This document shows positions 47,723 to 59,549 of a stretch of 64,000 bases of DNA, piece after piece. Origin of the DNA: Zhengitettix transpicula (lineage: Eukaryota; Arthropoda; Insecta; Orthoptera; Tetrigidae); contig CM073595.1 in the NCBI GenBank assembly GCA_037074705.1, positions 74,510,139 through 74,574,138 on the forward strand, read 5' to 3'. The notes under the pieces were generated by a model, which searched no databases, was not told the DNA's origin, and saw nothing but the letters and a program-made list of their open reading frames with translations. The translations under genes and the position numbers were made by a program. Each line of letters opens with the position of its first letter. Position 1 is the first letter of the stretch.

Positions 47723-47817
47723 TGTTTATGAATAAGTTGCTTCATCTCTTGGACGGAAAAAACCTCTAAGGACAAAGCTAGACATTAAATAATATATATG
47801 AAGAGATGAATGCGCGA

Positions 47818-47850
47818 CGATTCGGTGACGTTCACTGTCATCGTCTTCTA
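47818..47850 (-). repeat. Hammerhead-like module related to the 45.0 kb hairpin
   Basis: On the minus strand: TAGAAGAC, a hairpin with GAUGAC/GUCACC (one mismatch), then GAATCG. Its loop and stem are close to those of the 45001-45142 element (GATGACAG-GAACGTCA), so it is one subfamily. GAGATGAATGCGCGACGATT at the edge replaces the longer arm. Confidence 0.5.
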
Positions 47851-47899
47851 GCAAAGTGACAAAGACTTTTCATAGAAGACGATGGTTTTTGTAATAAAT

Positions 47900-48890
47900 T
47901 TTGCTTATCAGGAAAATACTTTACGTTCTTCTTGGTACTATTTTTTAAAAAAAATCTTTACTCCCTTTCGTTATTAATAAAGGATTCTCTCGCTTTCACT
48001 TTCTCGGTATGACTTTCATTTCATTCAGGTATATCATTAATATAAGAATGTCATGCATTATTTTTACTATCACATATATGAAATTTTACTTTTACATTTA
48101 TGAAACATCTTGAAAACCTACATTCGTCTCCTGATTTCTGCTTGGGAAACTTTTGACGTAATCTGTAACTTCAGCCCTCTCGGCACCATCACTGCTTCAT
48201 AAAGACTTCTACCTGCCGTTCGGAAAGTCACGGTGCTTTGGACTACGGACGTAGAGCTACGTAGGAAGATCGAAACAAAGTTGGCAAAACACATGTAATA
48301 TAATTATTGGAGAGTTAATTTTATATGAAAAAAAATTAGATTTGGATTGGCTTTAAATTTAATTTATTTATAATTAAGGGTTTACACAAATGCAACAAGG
48401 TCCTTTTTTTGCATCTACATAAATTAAAATTTATTCACACTTGATTTTAACTTTAATTGATTCTAACTACATTCAATATGCGAATAAAATTCTAATACGT
48501 TAAACAGGCAACCCTCAGGGCAATTTTATGACACTCTGAACATAAACCAAAAGAGAAAAGGGATCGTATGAGAGAGCATATACGAGCGGCAGAAATATCA
48601 ATTAGTTATGTCGCAGACAGAAACACACCTGTTTCGGCTTCCCCAGGTTAACACTTCCTCATCGGCGTAACAATTATTAGCATCTCTAGACAGATTCTTC
48701 TTCTGTCGGTCGAGCCTTTCTTCCTTCTAGAAGTACTACATGCGAACTATTTTCGCCCCACACATTCTCCCTTCTCGTTCTCCGGGTTATAGATAGGAAC
48801 TGTCCTGTTTCCTAGCTTGTACACCTTCCGGCTTGAGTCTCTTTGTTCCCCACCAGAGGGTGGAAACCTCTTCTCGTGTTTAATTTCAGC
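47900..48890. other. No gene recognised; GC-richer after 48540
   Basis: The stretch 48540-48890 shares the GC-richer composition of the possible LTR-element fragment next to it and may belong to its leader or gag region. No frame longer than 60 codons with recognisable features is present. Confidence 0.35.
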
Positions 48891-48894
48891 CAAT

Positions 48895-49053
48895 CTACGA
48901 CGATTTTAAACTTTCGCGGGCTCTCTCTCGCCTTTTGGAAGGGTTGACCTTCGGGGATTTTGGCCAGGTCAACACCCCTGGGCAGGGTTCGCCCATAATC
49001 AACTGTCTTTGTCTGAAGGCACGGCTTCTCGACATTATGTCACCTCGGCGCCA
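48895..49053 (-). mobile_element. Possible LTR-retrotransposon 5' fragment (PBS and short gag-like frame)
   Basis: On the minus strand TGGCGCCGAGGTG (49053-49041) resembles a primer binding site shortly after a possible LTR end (ATTACGACA). Six bases later an ATG (49035) opens 46 codons, starting MSRSRAFRQRQ and rich in Pro/Arg/Lys, to the stop at 48895. GC content is far above the neighbourhood. No second LTR, protease or reverse transcriptase was found, so the assignment is tentative. Confidence 0.3.
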
Positions 49054-49099
49054 AATATTATTGTCGTAATTTTCAGCAAGCCACAGATTGATTCTGGGT

Positions 49100-49760
49100 A
49101 CACAGGCGTTTTTTATTCAAACATTAAAAAAATTAATCTTGAATTAATTTGAGAAGTGTTCTTCTGCGCTACACACAAGTTAGGAGAACTGTTTTTTTTT
49201 TTATAGATATGCGATTGGTTTTACAATGGGTTCTACTGTTGCGGAACATTTAACCGTTGGATACACATGATGAAAGCTTTAGACTTGCCCGTGAGCGTAA
49301 TTTCCAACATATAATGTAACCGCACAGAAACTTTCAGAACACCCCTTTATCTATATTCATGTATTGAAGAAATACCGCAATTTTATAAATGATTATGCGA
49401 GAACACTGAAGTTTGTGTTCAACAGACAGCGTTCGACATTAACGTCAGTTTTCCTTCACTCAGAAGGAACCTAATTTCCCTTTCGGAGCCTCCGTCTGGA
49501 CTTCTGCATGCCTATTTATTATTAATCTGCGTCTCAATGTGCGTTTTTTTTAATATAAAGAATCGGTGGTGATACTTGGCGAATCGAGGCAATCTTTTAC
49601 CTTGTTCATTTCGTAACCCAAGGCCTTGTCCTCCATTCACAATATTTTTTTTCTTTTCTCCAACGTTTGCGCTGAAGTAGTCAATATATGTATTATTACT
49701 TTTGTTATTTACACTACAATTGGGAATATGCCTGGTGATCACTAATTATACATAATCTGG
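49100..49760. other. No gene recognised
   Basis: It may include LTR sequence of the neighbouring fragment. The open frame 49512-49742 has no features. Confidence 0.35.
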
Positions 49761-49764
49761 TTTT

Positions 49765-49935
49765 GAAGTTTGTCGACAATGGTGTACAGACATTAACTAA
49801 ATATTTAATCGGGTGTCCGATTTTTCCTATAATAAGAAAAAATTATTTAAAGAGTGTAAGAAGGAATCCTACGCTTCGAACAGTAAATAAAAACTGGTCT
49901 TCAGGTTAAAGGGGTTAAGATTCCGATGTTTCTTG
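49765..49935 (-). repeat. Half copy of the 10.3 kb family with hammerhead-like module
   Basis: The module at 49904-49872 (minus) has CTGAAGA, stem CAGU/ACUG, GAAGCG. The flank aligns with 10260-10400 (TTTTGAAGTTTGT, TTCGAACAGTA, AAAGGGGTTAAGAT as beside 10600). The partner arm is missing. Confidence 0.6.
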
Positions 49936-50059
49936 GCAATTATTTTTGAAACGTGTATCGGATCGATACAAAACGAAGTCCCTAAACAGAATGTATGCAA
50001 CAAACGTTTTGAAATAACAATCTTAACCTGCGATTTGAAAAATACTTAATCTTTCACAA

Positions 50060-50740
50060 TTACGCTGGTTAAATATTGTACGTATATATAAAGTGCCAAG
50101 TATTTAATGGGAAGGATTTATAAAATGTATATTTATATGTATAATCCATTTTCTTACAGGGCAGAAGATTAGTAATGACGGCCAACACGTTGTTGAGTTC
50201 AGTGTTTTATTATTCTTCTAAAATATTGTTTCGTGAACAATAAAATTTTATTTTTAATTGAGACTGATAAGTATAATTTATATAAATCAGTCGCAAATTA
50301 AATACTTTTATTTTTTTATTTTTTCCTTGTCGAAATAGCTTTCCGTTTTACGCCAATATAATCTTCTATAACCCCAAGTTAAATTAATTTATTTTAATTA
50401 TATGAGCACTTGAAGAAAAGTTCTTAATAACGACTGATTTAAACTACATTATTAGAATTAATTGTTACGTGTCGTAAGCCGCATTCTAGTTATTTCGTGG
50501 TACTTTCATAATTTGATCTAGAAGGCTTATATGTTGACAAAAAATGAAATATACCTATATAGTTATCTATTGGCACTGTGAATAGTTACTAAGGCTAAAA
50601 AAAACATTTCATCTGGTTCTCTTATTGAGTAAGAACTTAAGGATTCTACAAACGCTGGTGAAATATTGTACCTATATATGAGGTGACAAGTATTTCATGT
50701 GAAGGATAAAATGTTTATATACAAGTATATTACGATTCAA
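50060..50740 (+). repeat. Pair of direct repeats about 590 bp apart
   Basis: ACGCTGGTTAAATATTGTAC (50069) and ACGCTGGTGAAATATTGTAC (50651) are followed by about 70 further similar bases, including GTGMCAAGTATTT. They may be terminal repeats of a short unknown element or a solo duplication. Confidence 0.5.
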
Positions 50741-50749
50741 GCTTTACCA

Positions 50750-53700
50750 GTAAATTGCTGATGTGGTTTCCAGATGTAATTACGTCACATGTAGATTCGA
50801 TATTATGGGAGTGTTTCTCGGTAGCCTGGTGGTGATTACTGTAACTGCGAGCTGAATAAGTAGCATTCATCTAGCACAATCTCATTTTTTTTTTCCTTAT
50901 TCCCTAATCACATCCATTTCAATTGATATACATTTCGACCCTGGCCTGAAGCTAACACAAACAGCACTGCAATATGAGGTTTCCGAGAAGACGTACGTTA
51001 CATAAAACGACTATACAAGTGTCCTGGAAGCATGTTCTGCGCAGCTGCCCAAGAATCTTGAAATGCAGCGCATCTGGAGAAACAAGTCATTTCTTCAAAA
51101 CTAATGCCACTTTCAACTCTCCTTCGGTTTCACGCGTAGCGTCGCGGGTATTGACGCATATAACATTTCATTTAACAAGTCTCTTCTTCAAGGATTCCTT
51201 CGCTCTGAGTCCTACATGCATTAGAATGTCACGATTGTGTCTATATTATGAAGTTAATAGAAATAAAATTACCAGTTTAAGTAATTATTTCCAGACGACG
51301 TTGCACTCGCACCAGAGAAAAACGACATTTTGACAAACATCTGTAGGTAAGAAAATATATTGGTGGTAGCAAAATGGAGGATAAAATTTAAAATCATTTT
51401 AGCGGCGTGTAACTAAAGCAACTTAAACGAGAATGAACAAATCGAAAGAAAAATGGACCCCACTGTGTTTGTTTCCGGTGCAAAAGTACAAAATTTTGTC
51501 CACGTGTGAAGATTTGTATGGGGAACATAAATCGAAAGAAATATGGCATTAACCACACTTTATTATTTGTTTTAGCACACAATTTTTTTTTTATCTAAAA
51601 GTGTTAACGTGGAAGAGAATCTCCAAAACGATGAGCTGGTTGAAGAATGACTTGACGAAATATGTCGTGAGAAAATATAGGAAAATAATGACTTAGTTGG
51701 AGCACACGATAATAGAAAATTTACGACACAAATTAAAAAATTATGGAGGACCAATTTAATGATCAATTGAAGAGGCTAGGCAGCATCAATAACAACCAAG
51801 GACCAGTCGTATAACTGACGTATTCATAACAATGCAATACTGTCTAAATTAATATTGTATTAATTTTGATAAATTTTTGTGATATTTTATGTTTGAGTGC
51901 ACTATTGAAAGGAGTTACAAAATTCAGGAATACGTTTCATGTAAAATTAATTAAATTGATTAAAATAATTTTCAGAGTATTTGAAATACGAAAATTTCTG
52001 TACGAAAAACAATTTTCTGTAGTCAGTTTTTAGATATGTAATCCTGATTTGGTTAACAAATAACAGAATTGATGCAACTACATGTTTCATTAGGCTATGT
52101 AAATTCCGCAAACATTTTTAATTATAATTATTTTCAATTTAAATATTAGTGCTAGGTTCCACGTTGAACTTAATACAATACCGTTCAAAGCATCTGGATT
52201 TTATAGCTTCACTCTACACTCGTAAAATTGCTGAGCGTTGTACCTTGAATAGTATTTTAATAAATCAAATTGATTTTTGATATCTGAATATAACAATGCG
52301 TAAATATATATCTGGTTTTTCATTATTTTTGATTATTCTGTATATAATAATAATAATATCTCCGATATTTCTCTTTACCGTAGGTTCCATTTTGTCCCTC
52401 ACCGTTGTACTTATTATAAAGTTGTGAATGTATATTTAATTCAAAGCATCTTCTTATATCAGATCGGCAGTATGCCACAGTCATCCACGGGCTTTTTAAT
52501 GTAATTGCCACTCAGCGGATCGTGCCAGTGCATTTATTCGAGAAAATGACAGATCATTGTTTACGCAACGTTCTTCAAGACATCGCGTTTTAGGGAATTT
52601 CCAATCGATTGCGGATTCTTTCTCAAAGAAATTTGGTACAGAATTCCTACATAAAAAAAAATCCCATTCAAACGATTTTTCTTGCATTGGAATTATTAAA
52701 AATGAACACGTGGACGAATAAACAAGGCTATTTTTCGTTTTAATTCTACTTTTAAACGCTCAGATTTTAAGTTCTGTTGGAAGACATATGAAACAAGGTT
52801 GCATATTACAATTGATTTTAATTAAAACATAGATTCAAATAATAATGAAACTAAGTTTTCCTGTTATTTGCATCGGGAGGTCTGATTTATTGTTACACTG
52901 ATTTGATAAAAAATTTAAAATAGATAATATTTTGATAGAACAGTACGCATTATTTAATTTTTATATTTCCATTATATACTACGTCTTAATAGTAAGTAAT
53001 CGGGGTGTGTCTGATAATTTTGGTAATATAAATTGGTTTACTTCAGTGTTTCACAGTCTCAAGTTAAAGTGACTAAGTTCTCATTCCATTGTAAAGTTAA
53101 CTGAAAATCAACACATATCGGCCTTCTGTGCATTATAATTATATAAACAATTTGTGGCGATTTTAGTAAGCCGAATATTACAAGAAAATTATTTAAATGA
53201 ATGGAAGTTTCTAGACTTCTTGTCAGAAAATTTGTAACCGAATCGGTACGGTTGGAAGAATCGGTTTATCAGCACAAAATTGTTCGTGTGCATATGTGTG
53301 ATAAATACGCGAATACACTTGTCCGTCTGAGAAAATTAGTCGAGAACAATAATCTTCCTATTGAATTGAATAGTCACAAATAATGCACAACTGAAGAATA
53401 ATACTAATTTTAACCATAAACAGTATCCAAATCACTTGAAGTGAGATGAAATATAAATTTAATACCACTAAGGATTAAATCCAAGGAACTTCCGAATTTA
53501 GTTCGAATGATATAGCCACATAGCTAATATGCAAGTTGAAAAAACATTCACGCGTTTTATTTTACTTTCATAATTTGATCACTCGTATTATTAACTTCCC
53601 TAAAACTCTAGATTTTGGAAGAAATTACAACAAATAAATATATTGCCCATAAGTCAAAAAATAATTTAATGATGCAATTTATAAGAACATTATTACGATA

Positions 53701-55770
53701 ATTAATTTGGGACATCACCAGATTACATTACATTTGGGGAATTATAAATAATTAGTTTACATTGACGAATGTATTTTCAGCTAAAAACAGATATTTTATA
53801 AATAAATTTGGCTTTATTAATTTTTTCGGACCTATGTCCAATTTTATTTATTTCTTATAAAATTAAAATATTTCATATAATTATATTTATGTGAAAGTTA
53901 TTTTAATTTAATACTGTGTAATTGAATACTTTTTTTTTAATTGATCAAGGCACACAGAACTCTTATGCCGAGGAAAATACACGCAAGTAAAGCGAAGGTC
54001 AGAGATGATAAATTGAATCTGCGTATTAATTTTAATTTTATTGAAACATGGAGTGTGAGTATCATGTTTCAATTTCAGTACATCTAAAAGTGTCAATAAA
54101 CCTATAATGTTAAGTTCAGGAAGAATTTTATAGCATTGAGATGACATACTTATTTAAAATGATAGGAAATCGGGGCGAGAACTCTAAATAAGGGATATCA
54201 AAATCCAACGATGAAACTTATTTATCAGTTTGTTTGGATCCACATAGGATAAGAACAAAATCCTAGGAAGCCGCACAGAAAACAGACACGAAATAAGTAC
54301 AGTTGCGGCTACGAAAAAGCAAAGTAGCTAGGAAGGAATGTGGAGGAACTAAAGAGCTAGGCTTTATCTATTTTTTAAAGCTTCCATGGGACAAATATCT
54401 AAGCAGAGAATAGAATAGTTGCAAGAACAACCTCGTAACGGAAGAAAAAGAACATATTTTGAAAATGAGGGCCAGGGAGCAAAAACCAGACATTGGAAGT
54501 AATTAATGACAAACAGAACACAAGAGACTGAAACAATTAACTTTCTGATGTGGTTGGAAAAACAATTCTTCTCTTAAAAAAAAATTTGAGTATATTTTTT
54601 GGAAAAGTGCAGTGTTACGATTAAATTTCTCTGAAATAGGTAAAGTAATTCGTGTTACTCTATCATTCCCCTTTATAGAATTTTCGTTATAGGTAGAATT
54701 GATTCTTATTTGTCAGGGATAATTTCCCATATTCAGACTAATAAAAACGTACATTAAATATCATGTATGTATTATTTATTATTAGACGTAATAAAACGTA
54801 TTGATATATTGTTGTGATTATTAATTGGTCTCTTTTGTCTCTGTGGCAACAGTTTAAGTGAAAAATGGAATTTAAGAAATGAAATGTCATGAAAACAATT
54901 TTTATTCCCATTGGGAAGTTTATTCTTCATTATAGCATGTCAATGAAACGCATATACGACATAAGAAGACACATATCTATTGTTTGCTTTAGTGAACATG
55001 TCCCAATAAGTGTTAAATGTCCCAAAACTGCTACTGGTAATTTATTGCAATTTGATACTGAACCGTTTATTTTGCTTTAGTAATACACTGGTATTTTTGC
55101 AAAAGTGATTTCAGTTCATTTCTGAGCAAGGTTCCCTCGCATTACTGTACGCCAGAGGATCGCACTTTCACGGTAGAAATCAAGTACAGTGGATCATTTT
55201 TAACCTTCGTGAATTAGGAAATGCAAAAGCGCCCTGAATAACAGACAAAAATTTGACACGTCGTTCGGCACGCTCCAATAAAGACGTGGGTTATACTCCG
55301 TTAGGCAGGAAAAAGCATGCTTTCGCCTGCATTCCAACACTCCCACAGCTACACCTGCACTTCGGCTCTTATTTTTTCCCATGTCGTTTTAGATAACGAA
55401 TCCATTTGTTTTAAATCCTTTAAACAGTACATCGTTTGAAATGTCCGGCGCATTATATGATTTCTTGAAAAATATATGTGGTGTTCACAGTATTTGAAGT
55501 GTGAGTAAGAGATAAACTTCCTGGATACTAGATTAATTATTCATCTTATGCGATATATCGTTTCAGGTCTTATAAGTATGATTTCTTTAGGAAACGTCAT
55601 ATTACTAATTTTTGTATTTTTCTTAATACTCTGAAAACAGACGCTTTTATTTGATTTTCCTTAAGGTAGTTTATTCCATTTATAAATTATATACAAGGCG
55701 ATTCTATCGTCATGGGACAAACGTCGAGATGTGATACAGATTACTAAATTATTTACTTTTTGTGTCTATA
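50750..55770. other. AT-rich sequence, no gene
   Basis: All open frames (50974-51333, 51394-51766, 52323-52687, 53201-53383, 53908-54147, 54889-55080, 55200-55382) lack domains and splice context. No RNA gene or structured repeat was recognised. Confidence 0.45.
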
Positions 55771-55778
55771 GATATACA

Positions 55779-56321
55779 TGACCGGAAGTGACGCGTTGAA
55801 GGACGTACACAAAAAAATGAGACATGGAAAGAAAAATATTGTTTTTTATTTATTTATTTACTCCGATCTCCACATTTATTGAGCATCGATTACTTCTTAT
55901 GGGGATATCTACGAGACTCCAGATTACTCAAGTGAGTACCTCTAAGCTTGACTGTCCATTGCGGCTGCAAGCGTACGCAAAATGCCTGGCATCTTTGGAA
56001 GTGACGCATTGAAGGACGAACACAAAAAGAATGATACATTTATTTACTCCGATCGCCAGATTTATCGAGCATCGATTAATTCTTATGGGGATATCTACGA
56101 GACTCCAGTTTACTCAACTGAGTACCTCGAAGCTTGACTGTCCATTGCGGCTGCAAGCGTACGCGAAATGCCTGGCAACTTTGAAACTCTTCGACCAAGC
56201 ATGTATTACTGTTGGTGGTCGCAATTTTGAGCATTTATTGTAGACAGTGCTGGAAAGAAGAACTTTAAGATGATGTAGCCTCATTTTTTTGTGTTCGTTC
56301 CTCAACGCGTCACTTTCGACC
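55779..56321. mobile_element. Mariner-like non-autonomous element with repeated internal unit
   Basis: Terminal inverted repeats of about 42 bases lie at 55779-55821 and 56280-56321. They share AAGTGACGCGTTGA and ACACAAAAAAATGAG. A third TIR-like copy in direct orientation starts at 55997, and the adjoining about 150 bases (CTCCGAT ... GGGGATATCTACGAGACTCC ... CAAGCGTACGC) are repeated with 186-base spacing. The non-repeated right part translates on the minus strand with hints of a decayed transposase, but I cannot identify it firmly. Confidence 0.65.
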
Positions 56322-56339
56322 ATACTTTCCTATAAAATT

Positions 56340-59200
56340 AATATATGTTTTAGTAAGCTGCACCACCCCTCAAAGTTTGCCCCATGGCCGTAGAATAACT
56401 GATCCGGTAGTGGGATGGATTGGATTAGTATTCGCATTCCACATATTCAAATATCTTACAGCGCTGCTTCAAATCAAATTATCTGTAACTGTCTAAGAAA
56501 TCCGAGAATTTGAATCGTCATTGAAGGCCACGTCCATTCTCACTAAATAAGTATGTGCGAAGCTTGAGGACGCTAACGGCTTGGTTTTTATTGTTGTGTT
56601 TAAGTGCGTTGGAGTGAAATTCATTTCCTACTAACAAGACTGATTGTGATCGAAGTCTCCACAAATTTTCCTTTTCCTCATTACAAACACTCATGCTAAA
56701 ATGTTACCAAGTAAATAATACCGTGTTGATATTTCGAGTAGTTAAATTAATATTGTGCTTGTATTTACTTATATTTATTTCACTAATCATTAGTCGTGTT
56801 ATTAAGTTAAATGTACAAAAATTAAATATTTTCTGTTTAAAAAATCCTAAAACTCACAATTGGAGTAAATTAAATTAATTGATTAAATAATAGTCCTTAT
56901 GGATCTCTATTCTTCAGTTAAAAATTCAGTCTACTTTCCAAATAGTTTCCATAATTAAATAACTAAATATAAAATTTATTTCGTTGTTCATTTTTTCAGT
57001 TCTGTGTTATGTTAACTTAAGGGTAAATATTAATCAATTTCTCCTCGTGGATTAGTGTCATAATTTAATTTATATCCAATTTTTCTCTCTCGTAGAGACT
57101 TCGAATTATCCTCAAGTCTCAGACAGCTTTTGCATCTTGGTCTTGGCTGAATTTTAATTTTCATGGAACGCAGAATTTGGTCCTCAATTTGAGCATTAGG
57201 GAATCCTTACGACGGATGTCGCTAACTAGTGCCCAGTATTTGGACATATTTCAGCTAGTTATTGATTTCCTAATTGAATAAATAAATTTTCAATCAGATT
57301 TTTATCTCGCAAAAAAATTAACGCTGTTGCAGCTTTCGAACCTGACACTTTAACCCCTTCATTAGACAGCAATATGGATGAGGATTGCTATTTGTAATAA
57401 ATTAAAAAGATGTTCTAGATTCTGCGTTTATTTCAAAATATTATTTCGTTTACATCTTCAGTATATATAAGTAGTTGTTAATCTAAATACCAGATCCTAA
57501 TAAGCGTCATTCAGCATATAACGAGGAAGAGAAACGATTTAAAATATTTCATGTGTTTTATAATAAAACCTTTTTCAGCGAACGACCCATTTATTTTGGA
57601 CGTTAAATTTACTATTTTTACGGGTATTTATAATGCACATCTCTAAAATATAAACAAGAGAAGCAAATTAATATTATAATGGAGAGTTTGTGGGGAAATT
57701 AGCGTTCTTGCAATGGGAACAAGGAATAGTTGTCGAATACACCTGGAAATATGAGACATTTTCCAACAAGCGCGAGTGTAAGAATATCTCTAAAATATGC
57801 TTTGGGGGGGGGGGGGATGAAGGAGGTGAAGAGATCGTTGTTGACAATATTTTTATCAATAGTTTATTCAGAGTAAATTTGATAGGTGGCAAGTGGGTTG
57901 GTTTGGAGACATAAATCGGTTCCTACCGAAAAAATTGTTCCAACAAACGCCTCAATACGATCAGTGATACCAAAGTTGTTCGGCAATCCGTATTAAATTT
58001 GCATCCTACAGTCTGAAAGATGAGAATTTATGCTCCAAGTTATTTGAAACAGATAAGTTAAATGTCACGTGCTGCTGATCAATCGATATTATTCTTTCTG
58101 CTGAATGGATAAGAGAAATATGTTTGATATTTTCTATTATTACCAGCAGTTTAATCGTTAATGTTGATGATTATATTAATTATAGACGTCATTTTTGTCG
58201 TATGTTTTGAGCCGGGAAACATTTCTACTCTTTAGTGTCACGATCAGCAAAACTTCATGTAGATCAGACTCTACGCAGACGTTCCCACTTTACCCTCAGA
58301 CTCTTGTCAAGTTTAGTTCAGCCACGAGATAATTCTCGATCATTCAACAATGAAACTCGCCTTTATGGTAGTCTAGGAATTTATTCAGTAACATCTGTAT
58401 AGTACGCTAGGAGAAGAATTCGTACGGACGAGGGGCGATGCTGTTAAGTGAAATTTATTTTACTCAACACCATGTGCTACTCAACGAGGTCCAATTAAAG
58501 GGTTTCGAAAGAACGCTTCATGTGAAAGTCGTTCTTCAACGTAACTTAACTAGTTGGCATGTACTCGTAGAGAATAATCATTTCAGGCCAATGTTCCATT
58601 TCAAAATGCCATAAAATTTACAAGTGACAAAAGTGTTTAGAAGTAGTAATAACTACTGGAGTCGGTCTGTTTGATTACCTCGCAGAATTAATAATGGTAC
58701 AAAATAATAGAAATAGGTGAAGTTTGCAAATAAAGAACCGAGTCATAGACTGCGCATTGCCAATGACGTGATCAACCCTAGATGAAGGTCGTTGAAAGGC
58801 ACTTGCAATTACGTACATATTTCCTATTCATGTAGTATGTATCGGTTTTGTGTTATAATTTGCCTCGTTTGACTTTTTATTTCATTTAAGTTTTAAATTA
58901 TTTTCCACGGGTATGTCTGAATCTATATCTTTATCTGTGAATCATATGGTTTTAAACATATTGATTTGAACTGGTCCTGTATCCTCAATAGAGGACAAAT
59001 AGTTCATAATAGTGTAAATTATTGCATGTGTTAATTAAGAGCACGATAACTCCTAAAAATTTCTGAATACTTTTAAACTATGTAAATACGCGTACGTAAT
59101 AATTGTTTGAATCTACTTTTCGGGCTTTCTATTGCATGTTCCAGTACTTTCTAATAGGTTTAATCCGCTGAATGCTCTGCGTTACAGCTAAAGCTAATAT
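56340..59200. other. AT-rich sequence, no gene
   Basis: A poly-G run of 13 at 57804-57816 accounts for the Pro/Gly-rich open frames at 57674-57914. Nothing else was recognised. Confidence 0.45.
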
Positions 59201-59218
59201 TTAGGTCATTTATTTAAA

Positions 59219-59532
59219 ATAAATGTTAAAAACACGAGCCAGAAAAATTTATGATTAAATTTAAAACGTAATATTTGACAAAAAAACAACGTTTCAACCC
59301 TGATTGGGACTTCTTTAGTCGTACAACTATAATAAATTCAGTTATAATTTAATTTGGAGACATTTATATTAACAATTAACTAATGTGCGGTTTGTACACA
59401 CGTTGCGGCAGAAATAAAATTGTAATTCTATACCTGAAGAGTCCCAATTAGGGATGAAACGTTGTGTTTGATAAATATTATGTATTAAATTTTATGATAA
59501 TTTTTTCTGATTTATGGGCTGATGTTTTTAAG
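59219..59532. mobile_element. 314 bp palindromic element with divergent hammerhead-like modules
   Basis: The minus module is 59290-59318 (CTAAAGA ... GAAACG). The plus module, 59434-59461, is the best of the window: CTGAAGA, stem GUCCC-AAUUA-GGGAU, GAAACG with no extra bases. Arms match inversely out to TTAAAAACA. Flanking ATTTATTTAAA (59208) and ATTTATTTACA (59533) could be an 11-base target duplication, but the sequence is partly self-complementary, so this is less certain than at 8460-8770. Confidence 0.7.
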
Positions 59533-59549
59533 ATTTATTTACAAAGATT

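Noticed and set aside
50974..51333. 119-codon open frame on the plus strand
   Set aside because: Composition is Ser/Thr/Arg-rich without domain or repeat support; no homologue recognised.
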